Assembly (NCBI RefSeq): GCF_021018805.1
Contig: NC_086248.1
Span: forward strand, 24,126,922 to 24,190,921
Length of the DNA: 64,000 nt
Source: Prinia subflava
Lineage: Eukaryota > Chordata > Aves > Passeriformes > Cisticolidae
Direction: 5' to 3'
Shown: in pieces, positions 36,451 to 50,335 of the stretch
Position numbering within the stretch: the first letter of the stretch is position 1
Layout of the letters: every line of letters starts with the position of its first letter
Position numbers and translations under genes: made by a program
Notes under the pieces: model-generated
Databases searched by the model: none
What the model saw: only the letters and a program-made list of their open reading frames with translations
What the model was told of the DNA's origin: nothing

Positions 36451-39400
36451 GATATGAAATAGAGATAGCCAAAAATTCAGCATGAGTTTTCCCATGCACT
36501 TCAGATTTGGATTGGGAAAACCAAAAATAATTAACCCAAGATTTTTTCTTTTGTGAGGACAGAAGGGCATATCTGTTATTAAAAGCTTGGATATGATGTA
36601 CAAGTAGACTATAAAAGTACCAAAATAGCATGCAGGTTTAAAATCCCAGTCAAGTTTGCATGTACTAAGGTTTGAATATTCTAGTTTTTGTTTGATTTAA
36701 ATAATTTCAGAAAATACTTTATAGACATAAATAAAAGGTATCAAATTTATTAAAAATCAGTGGGAATTACTCTCCTTTTTTCCATCTGAATATTTTGAAT
36801 CTTACTTTATTTGGTGTATCCATAATAGTATGTTAAAACTACGCTGAAGAACAGCATAAGGGCACAAGAAATTGTAGCAAAAATAGAATTCAAGTACCTC
36901 TTCGAATCTGAACTAACCTCAGACTTCAATTACATGCCATATGCAATATTTATTTAATAAATTTAATGTACTAATGTATTAATTAAATCCTTCCACTGTA
37001 TCATTATTAATAAATACAGAATAAGTTGTTGGCAAAAAGCATCTCTGATAACTAATTTTTAATTACTTTATATGACCATTTTCTGATAGAGAAACTTCTG
37101 AGGTAATTTGTATGTGTGCTTAAATATTCAAGGAAAATCAAAGCTAACTTGATGCATCTATATTTTAGTATGTAAAGGCCTTCACAAAAAATCCTTTCCC
37201 TGTTGGGAAAATAACTGACTTCTACTGTTTGAGTAACTAACATAAACACAACGGAATTTTAGCCACAGAAAGGCTAACGCAAGTCACTCGATCTTGGAAG
37301 AATAAAATCATCAGCATAAAGCTCTGTCCCTCCTATTCACTCTCATGTGGTTTGACCTGCTGCTTTCCTTTGCTCTTTTCAAAAACTGTGCTTTAAAATA
37401 GTCTACTTCCAGCCAGATGTAATATTTGGAACCAGCACCAGTAAGACTTTACAGGTTTAAGTTTCCCCATGCAAAGAGACTTTTCTTAGTATTGAGCTTA
37501 TGACAACTTGTCCAAGTATATTAATGACCCTGGGTAACAAAACAAACACCACTTTCCGTAAAGAACCTAATTAATACACAAAACATAACAAACTACAAGA
37601 AACCAAAGTGTCAAGTTAAATAGCTTTAACATTTCACTTTTTTCTCTTTTATTATTATATTCACTGTCAGGCACAGCTCCTTCTGTGATCAAGAGAGAGA
37701 AAAGAGGATCTGAGAGGTGCACACAGTGCATGACATTAATCATCTTTTGGAAGTGTCTTTGAGGTAATGTAATTTAGATTGCAAGTTTAACTATTAGCTT
37801 GCTGCAGTGACTTCAAATTAATCCCATTAATACAGGCTGTGTACAGGAATTCCCAGGGAGTTTCAGTGACAAGACTTAGTCCACTCAAATACAGACTAAA
37901 CTTCACATGTCTGTTATAATTACTGTAAGGGATGTTCAAAGTCAGGACTGACATCTCAAAGAGACCTGAGCACATCAGAGCCTCACCTGAATGCCAAACA
38001 GCTTTGGGTAGAGTAAGCCTTTACCTGTGCAAAGTGCATCCAACAAGGAAGCTCTACTGAAGGTACTCACTAGCAGTGCCCAGGAACTCAAACACATCAT
38101 TCAAGAGGAATGTAGGAGCCTTCAACTCAATGTCACAATGAAGTGGTATTTCTCTAAAACAGGGAAGGAAAGCTGGCACTTAAATCCTGCCCTAACCTGA
38201 GCCTTCGATCCCTGGGAACAACAGCTGGCCACTGGGACCAGCACTTTCTATCTGAACCAGAGCTGGACTTGCTGCTGCACATGAATGAAAATTGATACTG
38301 CTGATTGGTGCTCTGTTGGCTTCTCTTTGTGTGTCATGTCTGCTTCAAGCTTGCTGTGTCTTTAGTTCTATGGATATTTTATTAATAAATAGATTCTAAT
38401 AAGAGATAAGTTCTAATTCTGACAAGACTGATTTGAGATTTTAATGCCTTATGTTGTCCCTTGTATTTGCAGATAAAACATGATTTAACATGAAGTGTTG
38501 ACCTTAGTCTAAGTATCTGAATGTGTAAGAACCAGGAAATAATGTATTTGAAGTTGAATATTATACTTATTATTTCTTGGCAGGTCAGTAACCATGAAGT
38601 CTGTAATTAACACCTCCTCTCCTTCAGTAGCATGGGACTCTGCTGACTTCTTTAATCAAAAGGTTTGTGTGTTTGTTATTTGGCACTTGCTGTTTTGTGT
38701 CACCACTGAATAAAAAATATTCAGACCATTACTTCTTCCACACCTATTGGTAGAAATGAACATTAAACATATTGCAGAGAATCATCCTTTCTTCTTTTTT
38801 TAGGTGTCCAAAGAGATTAAAATGATGTAATTTAAGCTAGTTCAAGCAGTTATTTCTCAGGTTGGTATGTCTTTTTTGAAAGAGACAACTTATTGGAATT
38901 GGTGGACATATGAGAACAAGGTCCTCCAGCTTTGGGATGCACAATCTCCATGCATGACACTCTTCATGTCTCTCAGTATCCTTAATAAATTGAATAAAAA
39001 TCCAACAATATTCATCCACTTCAAGTATATGTAATTGAAAATGAAACTTTCTTTGCCCCTTTATGCAAATTTTCTAACTAAGAAAGATGAATGAGTGGGT
39101 CAAAGGAGCCCTTCATAAGTTTAGGTTACACTCTCTAAAAACATTGCAAAGTTATGATTGAGTTAGCCATTTAAATTATTATTGTCCACTTCTACCCACA
39201 AGGGCAACAGATATCTTAGTTAAAAAAATCATCTCAGTTACATGCATAAATGGCATCTTTTCTCATTTCACTCATCTCTCCTGGAAATGGCTGGTTGATA
39301 CTTGCTGGCCATACACAGAACTCTGATTTTGCTCCTTGAAGTTCCACAACCTCTGCTGATTTCTACTTTATTCAGCTGTAGACATTCTGGTGAGAAAAGA

Positions 39401-41704
39401 ACTCTTCTTAATTGAGTAAGGGGCTGCAGAGACAACCCTGTCATGCACATGGTGCAACAGCTCTGGGTGCTTCACTTCAACCCATTCCCAGTGGTGAGTA
39501 GTGTTTATCACTTTAAAATTGAGAGCCATTAAACATTTTTGACCTTTGATCAAGGAAGAAAGAATCATGTCATGGAATGACATGATTGACTAAGTGATCT
39601 TATTCTGATATCAAAAGTGGAATATGGAAGATACTTTTCCTCTTCAAAAAGAAATAATATGAAAAGCAGAGCCCATAACAGGCCCAATGTCTACTTCTCA
39701 GTGGTCTGATTATCAGTGGCCTGATTGTCATGTGAGTAGCTTTGATCCAAAGCTATAGAGATAAAAACGGTATTAGCAGTCTGGGTGGTTGTCAGGCTGC
39801 ATAGAAATATTTCATTCTTTACACTAAGATATATACACTGATGTGCCCAAGTTGCAATATCATTCTTATATACTCATTATAAACAGCATTTTCTTCTGCT
39901 AATCATAAATTTTTGGGTGGAAGCTCCAAGAAAGGCTTACATTTTCTTTTCTTGTTGCTGTAAATTTTAAATAGGAACACAACACTGATGCAGAAGTTAC
40001 TGTCTATATGATTTTTTTTCATACCTATAGGAAGATATATATTCTCAAAAATACTCATCCTCTTGGTTGCACGTTGAATTTATGAAATACTTAGAGATAT
40101 TATGGCTGAAGGTGGTGTAACTGACTGATATTCAGCCAGTGTAAAGGCAATGTTGACATAACTGAAGCAAAAAGTCACATGTTCTGTATGGATGCTAGTA
40201 AGAATTACGTCTTTGCATGGTCTTAAAGAGGAGGAGAGGAAGTGTGGAAGCAGCCCAGGCTTTTGACTTCCTCTCCTAAGGGGATGATTAGGACACTTGC
40301 AGGACCAAGTGCAGCTTAAGACAGAGAAAATCCCCAGCTTTGTTTTTTGGAGGGAAAGAATAAGACACTTGCTAGATGCCATCAGCCATTAAAATGTGTT
40401 TTGTTTTGTTTTTCAATTCATACCCATCCTTCTTGCACCTGCCTTAAGAATGGTGGTATAGGTTTTATTTCCACTGAAACAGTACTGATGAATCCATCTG
40501 GGCTCTAGTTCTCTTTTCTATAGTGACAAGACACTTGCACACAGCTTCAAGGACAAGCAACAGGGCAACCTCTCTTTCAGGTTGCTGTAACATTATACTG
40601 AGGTACTGGCTATATTATTCTCTGCTTTTAGTCTTATATCCTTAATGATTTTGCAGTCTTGGGGATCCCCTGTCCAGATTCTTCCAAGCTGATAAAAGGC
40701 AAGCAGATTTTCTGCTCTACCAAAAGCTTAATGGGAATCCCTGTGATCACACAGATCTATATAAAAAAATAGGGTCTGACTTGGCCCTCAGGGAAAGTGG
40801 GGTAGCACAGCTTGCCACAGCTAAACTTTCTTCCCTTATCCAAACAGCCCACATGTGTCCAGGCTGTAGAATGGAAATAATCCCTGGCTCATTCGGCTCC
40901 TTAGATTTTCCTGGGCATTGTCCAATTGTTGCTACAGTCTAAAATCTAGCCTTGCCTTGCCTGAAGGGCTGCTGAGAATGAATTGATATGGATGGTAGGG
41001 ACAGTACTGAGCTGGTGACCCAGACACCTGTTATTTTTAGCCCTTTTCACCTGCCTTTGAGCCTCCTGCAGGTCCTTAGCTCTCTTTTACCTCCAGGCTG
41101 GCCCATACTATTAGGTGCTTCGATGCCTTTGTGAAACAATATGTGCAGAGGAGATGTACCTGTGATTTTATTATCTTAAAGTTCTAATTTTATTTTTCTA
41201 TTCTTCCTATTTATCTTATAAGCCATTTAGTTTAGTCCTGTTGTTTCTCACAAATTAAGATTCATTAGTTGCGCCTAAGATGTGACAAATAGTGAAGTAT
41301 CCATTCCTGCTCAGTTCCTCCAAATCTCTGCTCTTTGTAATTTTCTGGATCTTTATCACAATCTTTTTCTTGTCTCCTGCCAGTGAGTTTTAATCTTTTT
41401 AGTAACTCTTCAAGGTTTCTCACATCTTCAGAGAATATTATTACCCTTTTGATTTATATTATGAATATAGATGGTCAGGATTGTACTGATTCTTTAAAAT
41501 GTGTGAGAGCATTCATAAACTGTCAGAAAATAATGAAATTTCTTTTTTGCTCTCAGTTCTTAATAGCCCTGAAAATCAGCTTAACTGTTTTTGATATTTA
41601 TTGAGGACTTGACCTTCCTCCACTCAACCTCTTGAGTATAATCACTTCCTAATTATTTATGTTCTGTATTTTTTACATGGGAGGTATGATATGATTTTCT
41701 ACTT

Positions 41705-41707
<3 letters not shown>
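36451..41707. other. Unique AT-rich noncoding DNA
   Basis: No repeat family or gene is recognised over 5 kb. A very AT-rich palindromic patch lies at about 36945-37020. AATAAA words such as the one near 38389 are isolated and have no LTR or exon context. Confidence 0.55.
39563..39587. repeat. Perfect 11-bp inverted repeat
   Basis: AATCATGTCAT, a three-base loop GGA, then its exact reverse complement ATGACATGATT. It could form a short hairpin, but there is no T-run or gene to make it a terminator, and vertebrate termination does not use such stems. Confidence 0.9.
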
Positions 41708-41749
<42 letters not shown>

Positions 41750-41757
41750 TTCTGTTG
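41708..41757. repeat. T50 homopolymer
   Basis: Fifty consecutive T residues. Poly-A/T runs of this length are uncommon in birds, whose main LINE (CR1) does not use poly-A. It could be the tail of a minus-strand retrocopy extending to the right, but I cannot recognise an mRNA there. Confidence 0.95.
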
Positions 41758-43515
41758 GTCTTTAGTCATCCCTTGCTCAGATGCTTCTTGCAGCTGATAG
41801 TATTTGGTGTTTTGGGAAAAGTTGTTTATTGTAGTGCTTTGAGAAATAGTCACAGCATGTCCTGAAGGACTCTACTTAGTAAAGAACAAAATTCAGATCT
41901 CCCTGCCTAGATACCACAATTCTGGGAAAGTACATTATTTGAATATAAGCTGAAATGGTTTGAATATTTGACTTTGCCGTCTTTCTAAATCCTCAAGTGG
42001 ATGAATGAAATGATTTTCAAAGTGAACTGCATCTATTTTCTTGTAACATCAGTCCATCACATATTAAAGACTGAAACCTAACATACACTGATTTCCTTTT
42101 TTTAATAAGTCTCGTTTCTTCCTTTTCTATCTTAATGTATTGAATTGTAACTTTTTTTCTTTGCCTCTGTATGCAAATGTCAGACTTCCCACCGAGAGCT
42201 GAAAGTATTTCACAGTGGAGAGTGAAGAAAGGAATGCCTGCAGCAAGTCTTTGTGGTGCTTTGCTTTGCGCCTCTCATGGTTACAAAGAACTAAACAATA
42301 TCTAATGGAGAGAAATACCCCTTGCATTACATTTATCAGATATATTTTGATAACAATGATTCTTAAATCTTCCTGTGTATTTTCTTCATTTATATAAATT
42401 CTGTTGATGTACATATGGCACGTGTCACAATTGATAATTATGAATATGTGATGAATTTTAATGGTTGTTGTTCAGTTCCTAAACTTTCAGCATTTCTGCA
42501 AGAGCAGAATGCTGTATTCAAAACCTCCTGCAGGTACAGCACCCCAGGATAGCTTGATTTGCCACTGTAATGGTTCACATGAGAGCAGGATTGAAGGAAC
42601 TAAATTGTGAAGATAGATGTCACAAGTAAACCCAAGCATGTTGATGCTCAGACATGATCTGCCTATATTAAAGCCTTGCTTTTAATTTTCAAGAGTTACC
42701 TCCTGTAGGGCCAGAAGGATAAGGAAGTAGGTTGTTTTGGGTATAGTCTAGGTGATATCTAAGTTATAATAAACAAAATTTGTGTGCATATCATAACAAA
42801 GATGAAGATTTACTTATTCCAAGAGTAAAGTTACCAACTCATGCTATAAGCCAGGCAGGTGGGGAGCTTTTGAAGGGTCTACCTAAGGTCTTCTCTGCTT
42901 ATGTAACTAAGGCTCACATAAATAAGGCTTTCCTAATGCCTGTCGTTTCAAAACAGACCAAGTAACCTCTCGTTTGAATTGTAAATTAATAGAGATCTCT
43001 TTACCTTTCCCAGTACAAGAAGATCCTGCTGCAAATAAGGGATAATAAGTAAAGCACTCTTGTCTTGACCACACTTTTAAAGAAGGAAGAGGAACACAGA
43101 GAAAATGAGACCTTTCTGCTAGACTACCTCTCCAAATCAATGAGTGTTACCACTTACTGTTCCTAAGTATTCCTCAGCAACAGCTAACTGCTGGGAATTT
43201 GCCCTAGCTTGCTTGGAAGCACTTGTGACTCTGAAATTGAAGTAACTTGGGATTCATTCTGGGGTTTTTGCAAAACTGAGCCCTTATTACTCTTTCTCTT
43301 TCTGGCTAAATGCTATCTTCACTGGTAACAGCATCCACTGGGTGAAGTTGACAGTAAGCAGCTGTTTTCTCAGTATCTAAGTGATACTGAAACCAGCACT
43401 CTGTATCTCTTTAATAAATTTTTATTTTCATAGACAATGAAACTATGTAGATAAAATCATCTTGCTTCCTTCTATTTTATAAAAACTTTTAAAATAAGCC
43501 CTAATATGCAGATTT
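41758..43515. other. Unique AT-rich noncoding DNA
   Basis: No repeat or gene recognised. The sequence just right of the T run has CAATAAA on the minus strand about 65 bases away, which is too far for a normal poly-A signal. Confidence 0.5.
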
Positions 43516-43592
43516 TACTTATATGTGTGTATATATATGTATATATATATGAATATATAGATATATACCATATATATACACACTATATGCAT
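43516..43592. repeat. (TA)n/(TG)n-rich low-complexity patch
   Basis: TATATGTGTGTATATATATG followed by several TATATA and ATATAG blocks. It is imperfect and largely self-complementary. Confidence 0.9.
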
Positions 43593-46500
43593 AAATACTA
43601 ATTTCCACTCTGCCTCATCCCAGGTTCCCCAAAGAGATTTATTTATATGACTGCTATAGCAGGATCAAAAGTCATCCATAAGTGCTTCCAGTCTGGGGCG
43701 GCAGCAGCGTTCTGTAGCCAATATGTGGAGGTCTGGAATTAGCCAAGACAGGAAATTTCAAAGACAGTTTGTTTGCAACATTTATTGACCAGTCACCTGC
43801 TGATAGAACATGCCTACCACACTTTGAATTTAAAATCTTGCTATAAAAAATGATATAAAATGATATAAAATCTTGTCTTTCATAAAAATTGAAAATGTGT
43901 TGTTGGTGGTTTTTTTTCCAAAATGCATATCAGGAAGTCCTACTTCCTTCCCTAGTAATACATAAACGGCCTTAAAACTATCATCCAGAAGTGAGAATCC
44001 TCTCCTTTGCCCAAAAGCGTTCACATCCACATTTTCCACTCCCCAGCTGGAGCTGTTGCTGTGCTGTGAGCTGTCAGTTGCACAGGACAGGCTTCTTACT
44101 GAAGCCCTGTAAGGACCCAGGCTCTTAGAGGAAGTGCTATAGCTGTATAAAGAATTTGGGATCCAGGGGAATCAGACTATAGGGTGATTATATATAGGAT
44201 ATTTGCATTCCATAATTCTTGCTGGAGCACAGGCTTGACAGGCACCCGAGTAAAGGTGAGCATCAGTGTCTTTGGGATTCAGGGAAGTGTGGCTCTGGTA
44301 GCCCTGTTTAAAACATCCTGCTCTCTTTAGTCCAGACCAGCTCCTCTGGTGCCACTCAACCCAATGCACTTGGAGCAGCAGTATCCTGATATTATTTTGG
44401 TCTCAAAGGAAACAGCCCTGACCTGCCAAGAGGTCTCAGAGGCCCAGGAAGATGGTTTGAGTTTGTTCCTCATGGGGACTGTGATAACAGGAAGGGGGAG
44501 CACTGCTCTTATGCCCCAGAAGAGCATGAAAGGAGGAAGCTGATGAGTAAAAGAGGGAAGAAAGCATTCCTTGCCTTTGCCTCTTCCCCAGTCGTAGTCA
44601 TGGTCTTACACAGATATCTCTCTATAACTATACAGACTCCTCTTCTACCCAGGCATTTGGATGTGCCTGGACCTTTCCAACTCCTGTCTCTTGCTCAGTA
44701 TCCCACATCAGCCTCCTCTGCTATCCTGTTTTAAGAGAGCCGTCTGCTGTGGCAGTTCTCCTTCTCTTCACTCAAAATTGCTCAAATCATCTCTCCCAGC
44801 CCTCTCCTTGACCACCCACATAAAAGCGTGGTCCTTTCAGTGTCCCTCCTTCCTCCACTTCTGCTCCCTTCTCTGAACAAGTTACTAACAGTTGGAGCAT
44901 TAGCCATTTTCAAACTTGGAAGTGAATTTGTAGAATGTATATGCAATATTTAACTTTAACCATCCTTTCTATGATTTACAAACAAATTTTAAACAGTATT
45001 TAAGTTTTGGGTTTGTTTTGTAAATGCTGGCATAGACATATTTTTGTACTCCATTCAGAAAGAAACCCCTGAAAATGTTGACTGACAAAAAAGAGGAAAA
45101 AGGTGTGATATAAATTGAGAGATACAAAGAAACACACATACAGATGAAAAACTTCTTGTTGTATTATTTTTCTGTTGAACCAGCAATGCAACTTAAAGTC
45201 TAAATTAATTAAAGATTAATTAAAGTCTAAACAGTTTAAACTAATTATAATTGAATTTCCTATGTAATGTAGTTGTGAGTGAAACAATAGCATGCATCAG
45301 AAGGATGACACAATTTTTTTTCTTTCATCTCTATTTCACTGTCTTTGGCATTTTAAAAAACAGGCGTATTTTTTCCTACAAGACTCAGAACATTTAGATT
45401 TTTGAAGTTATCTATGGAATTCTTCCTTGTGAGGTGCAAAATGAACAGGGGAAATCACTGATAGAGGTCCCCATGGAATCCACTGTAATTAATTGTGTAT
45501 CCCTGAAGGATCTCCAGGAGTGGAGAAAGGCACTTGTTAAATGAGGCAACAGTTTCTGTGGAAATGGAAGATAAACACTCTCTGAAACTTCCTTTATACC
45601 CTGCCCCCCCAAAAAACCCCCACCAAACATTTAGGCTGATTTTATGAGTTATGTTACATTTGGTGTATCTTTCCAAACTAAAACTTGATGACTTTCTACA
45701 CCAATAATGACTAGCAGTGCTGTTAGTCAAATACCTGTATTGTATTTGGGCAGATTTACTAGCTTAGCTTGTAAAAGAGACATGGATCACTCTAGTAGAC
45801 ATCTTGCTGCCTTTTTGCATATAGTGCCATTTAGTTATAATTTATTTCTTTTTATGAATGTCTATTGATGGATAAAAATATGACTCTTTAAGAGCAGACT
45901 TCTTTGGAAACTACAATTACACAACTTATTCTGTAACGCAGCTGTGAAAACATTCAGGAGTCAACTGGCCAACGAGCCTTCTTTCAAATGTCAGTGTCCT
46001 ACCTGACAGTTATGAGTCCTGTGCAAAATTCAGGTCACTGAGCACTCAAAATCAAGCTCCAAATGCAAAACAATCCAAAATCATGGATGGATTTTACATC
46101 TGACTTTTTGCAAGAGCAGCAGAAAAGTATGTTTGAAGTTCAGCAAGATATATGCTATGATGAATAGAAACCAGTGAGTTCTTAAGCAAAAAACCCAGAG
46201 CAAGTAAAATATTAAATATTTTATGTTCAATTTAAACTATATCTTTTCTATTGTAATAATTCAATAAAAAAATCTTTCTAAAATAAATTTTGGCCTTTGG
46301 ACAAAAGTAGCTAAGCGTGAAGGCTTGAACTTTGGTCACACTTTGATATGTTCTTTCAGCTTAGAATAAATTTTTAGCTTCAGTGAAATAGGACATAATT
46401 CCTGGTCCCTTCAATGGGCTGGGACATTGTCTGTGAGAGAGAACTAAATCCTCTAGTTCTGCCCGATGAGCAAAGAACTATGTTTTTTCTATTATGAAAG

Positions 46501-47849
46501 AAGATATTGTCAGAAATACCCTACTCTCTTCTTCAGAAATAGATTAATCTAGCAACTAGCACCCTTAGAATCGGCAGCCTAGTTGCAGAAATGACACAAA
46601 AATACTGGGCAGCTGGGACTCACCATAACTTTCAGAGCATGGTTCTCTAGAATGGCTTCACATAGTTCTGACCACACAGAAATATTGGAAACAGTGGATA
46701 TAAATTAGAAGATAAAAACCAAGCCAGCCAAAAAAATAAAAATTCAAATTTAATTTGTCACTGCAGCCTTACTAGATGATCTCCTGATATTTGAGCAGTT
46801 TTTGTTCAGACTCCTGCTGTGTAATACACAGCACAACTCATATTTCTGCAGCATTTATTTTAATCAGAACTTGTGGAATGAAGCCCCACCTAAACCAGAA
46901 AACTGCATGAATGTTCAGCTCTTATTTACATATATTTTTCTGCAAAAAATTAACTGTGAACAAATAAACACTGATTTGCAGCTCACCTCTTACATACTGT
47001 TAAGAAGAAGAGAAAGAGAAATCACGGAGTTGTCATTAGCGAATTTCCACTGATATTGATCACAGCAGGTTTAATAATGAAGGAAGTAAATTTTATCACA
47101 ATTACAGTATTTAGTTCCTGTGATAAGGTTTTGCTAGTCATATAAGTGAAAATAAATGTTTATTGAGTAGTTATTCAGATGATGAGTCTTTTATTTTGAG
47201 CCATAACCATCAATTGGAGAGGATCTGGTATGGGAACAAACTGATTTATATCAATATAAATATTTAGATATTGATCAAGGGACTGTGGAAATAAAATAAA
47301 AAATAATGCTCTATAGTATTTGAAAGACTGAGTTATGTTACCAGGCCTGAACATTAGTTATTAACTCTGAGTAAAATGACAAAATAGGTGCATCTGAAAC
47401 CGTATTAATAGAAGGCTAGAGGATGACAATATAATTAATACAAATCTCCTAATACTAAGCATCTCTGTATTGAAAGCATGTTCTTTCAAAGAACTAAATA
47501 TTAGTACAACTGTGCTGATTTATTGCACTTGGGCTTATGTAAAAACACTAATTTTACTGCATAGGTTTTTAACGAAGAAGCTAAAACAATTTGAAGTTGA
47601 CAAGATATATGTTGATTAGATACTTTGCTCATTTACATTGTAGTTTTAAGGGAATACTTAATTATGATTTGGCAGGTCAGTCTAAAAAGACATTTCTTGG
47701 CTAAAGATTAGTGAGTACTTTTACCAGCATCGTCAATGTGAAATTGTCAGCTCACTGTCTCTGTATAACCAGGCTCATGGCCAGGATCTTTTATTTGGTA
47801 TAGCATTATCAGATGCAGCCTATTGGCATTTTTTGACTATTAAACTGGG

Positions 47850-48170
47850 ACAATGCGTGACCTAATTTTATTAAGTAATAATGAGAACGTGTCACTTGGG
47901 AGCCAGAAGGAGCACATATGTAGGGGGAAAATGAGCCTGAATCCCTCCACCTGCAAAAGCAAACGGCAAGAAGATCAAAGACAGAGCTTTGACCTGGCCA
48001 GAAGGGCTTCCCTGACAGCCTATGTTGGTCTTAAACCTCCTTATAAGCTCCTCTCTCCCTCTCCTTCTCCAGTACCGACAGCATTTTGTGGACGAAAAAT
48101 AAAATAAACATTTAAGTTTTAGGAGAGCAAGCTGTGGATGCTGGGAACTGAACTGCTACAGAGCACACTG
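47850..48170 (+). other. Weak LTR-like segment
   Basis: CCTTATAAGC (TATA-like, about 48040) followed about 55 bases later by overlapping AATAAA signals (about 48097-48110), with a pyrimidine-rich leader between them, as in a short R region. An 84-codon open frame (47853-48107) stops at the poly-A words. No termini, target duplication or family could be fixed. Confidence 0.2.
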
Positions 48171-50280
48171 TTTGGAACCTGCTATTTTCTTTGTGGACTT
48201 GTAATAGTGATCAGTTAAACTTAGTGGCTGAAGGAAGCAGATCACTCAGACTCTTTGCTATATATGTGCTGCTAAATATAGTGTGCAAGAAGCTGGTCCT
48301 GGTTGCAAATGGCACATAATTCATGGTTTGTGTCCTTAAAGCTAAACATTCTCCACCACTGTGCATGCAGCAGGGAACACACCAGCAATGGTGTAGTGTG
48401 GGCAATCCCACAGTAGTGCTTCATATCGTGTTCAGATCTATCTAATACTCATTGCTCTGGATGTTGACAAAGCAAAGCACATTAAGGTGATTAAAGACAG
48501 CTAAAATCCCATTTAGTGGATCAGTAAAAGCATCATTGACACTCTTTGGAAACACATAGGCTGATGGATACATAAAGAACCATCCATGCATCCAACCATC
48601 CATACAACATAATTGTAAATGATGAATACTGGCTAGCCAGAAAATAGTCTTGTTTCTGTCAAAAGATAGCCTTGCTGTTAACAAAGCACAGTCAATCACA
48701 AATAGCTGTGCTAACATGAAACGAGAAATCAGAAATATGCAGGGAGACATTCTGTGCAAAATACTGACATTTTTCTGAAAAAGATGAGACCCAAAACCCC
48801 ACATCCACAAAGATGTTAATCTCTGAATGTCCTGGGGTGGCTTTAGGATGCTTGTATCCTCATCTGTTCTGTTTATGCTGGATATTAAGGCAGTAGATCC
48901 AGTGTTACAAGTTTTCGAGGCTAATGTAATCCATGATAACAGGCTAAACCATGAATAGAATACAGGTCAAAGCTCCTGGCTTTGTTGAGGAAACCCAGAA
49001 TTTACACTTAGGGAAGTAGTTACATTGTTCACAGAAATGAAATCACCCAGTCTTGACTGAATCTTGATCTTTGACACAGGACCAACACAGAAAGACAAAG
49101 ATACTGCAGTCAGAAGCAGATTCAGGGTCATGAGTAATTAAAAATCTGAGTTCTCTATGAAGAGCTGGAGCATCATGTTCTGCCCAAAACGTGACCATCC
49201 AAGCTGCAACACTGTGAATCAGGGGCAGAGATACCAGGAGCACCATGAGACCATGTGCCTCATGGCCAAAGAGGTCAAAGACCAGGTGCCTCCTGACAGC
49301 ACTGCTGGCTCCCGGGAACTCCTCATGGGAGACACAGTTGCAAACAACTAACAAATTAGTTCCCATGAAATCAAATGGTGTATATTAATTTCAAACTGGG
49401 CATATGTATGTGAATTTTATATTAGAAATAGCAGGACCAGTACTAAAGGAAGAGATACAATGACCAGAGGTTTCAGAACCTAATTCTTCTGAGTGCATAA
49501 ACTAAATTGTATATATTAACCACACTTTCCCCATTCCTTCCTTTCCCAGGTATTATGACATATGACATATAGAACTGTCCATAAAATGCATAATAAAAAG
49601 GCCTTGATACTAAAAGGTTGAACTCTGCCTGTTGCTATGTAAAAGTACCCATCTCTTGAGCAAAAACTGGATAAACAGGACTTTTGAAGCTATGAGGAGA
49701 GAATGTACTAAATGTACTCGCAGGATAATTAATGTCCTTGCTATTATCTGTATTTTTGTTTTATCTAGTTTTTTCAAATCCTCCATTGCCCTGACAACTG
49801 AGTGATGTCTGTGTATACTTAAAACTCATTGCTTAAGAGAAAAGTTCATTTCACAAAAGGTCTAAAGACCTAAACACATACTCTTGTGCAAATGGGAAAC
49901 TGTAGTTATGGTACCATTGAAAAAAAGAGAGAGCAATAGTGTATTAAATGGATGTGAAGTTATTGTTAAAGCACAGCTGTCATGAAAAGGTAACGAATAA
50001 GAAAGAATTTGAGGAGCCATCAAGGTAATAGAAAATCTCTCAGTGGAGAGTTCATGGGAAAGGAAGGAGTTTTATATAAGGGATTTATGTACATAATTCT
50101 GTATATTGATTCTAAACTGTCTCAGACCTTGAGCAGAAGAGGATCTGTGGAAGATCAACGACTTGCATTACAGTGACAAACTTATTTCATGTCAGTGATG
50201 CCCTCCAATCTGCAATGCTATATCACACTGGAGTTTTAGGAGTCCATTCTTCCCGTCAGTATTCCTAGAGATCACCTCTA

Positions 50281-50335
50281 GGAAGTTAACACAACTTCCT
50301 AGTCTAAGTGAACCTCTTTGGAAGTTAACACAACT
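50281..50335. repeat. 16-bp direct repeat
   Basis: GGAAGTTAACACAACT at 50281-50296 recurs exactly at 50320-50335, offset 39 bases. Confidence 0.9.

Noticed and set aside
38380..38400. TTAATAAATAG as a gene or LTR poly-A site
   Set aside because: No TATA box, LTR ends or exon-like sequence upstream.
41758..42400. Processed pseudogene to the right of the T50 run
   Set aside because: No mRNA-like frame and no poly-A signal at the usual 10-30 base distance on the minus strand.
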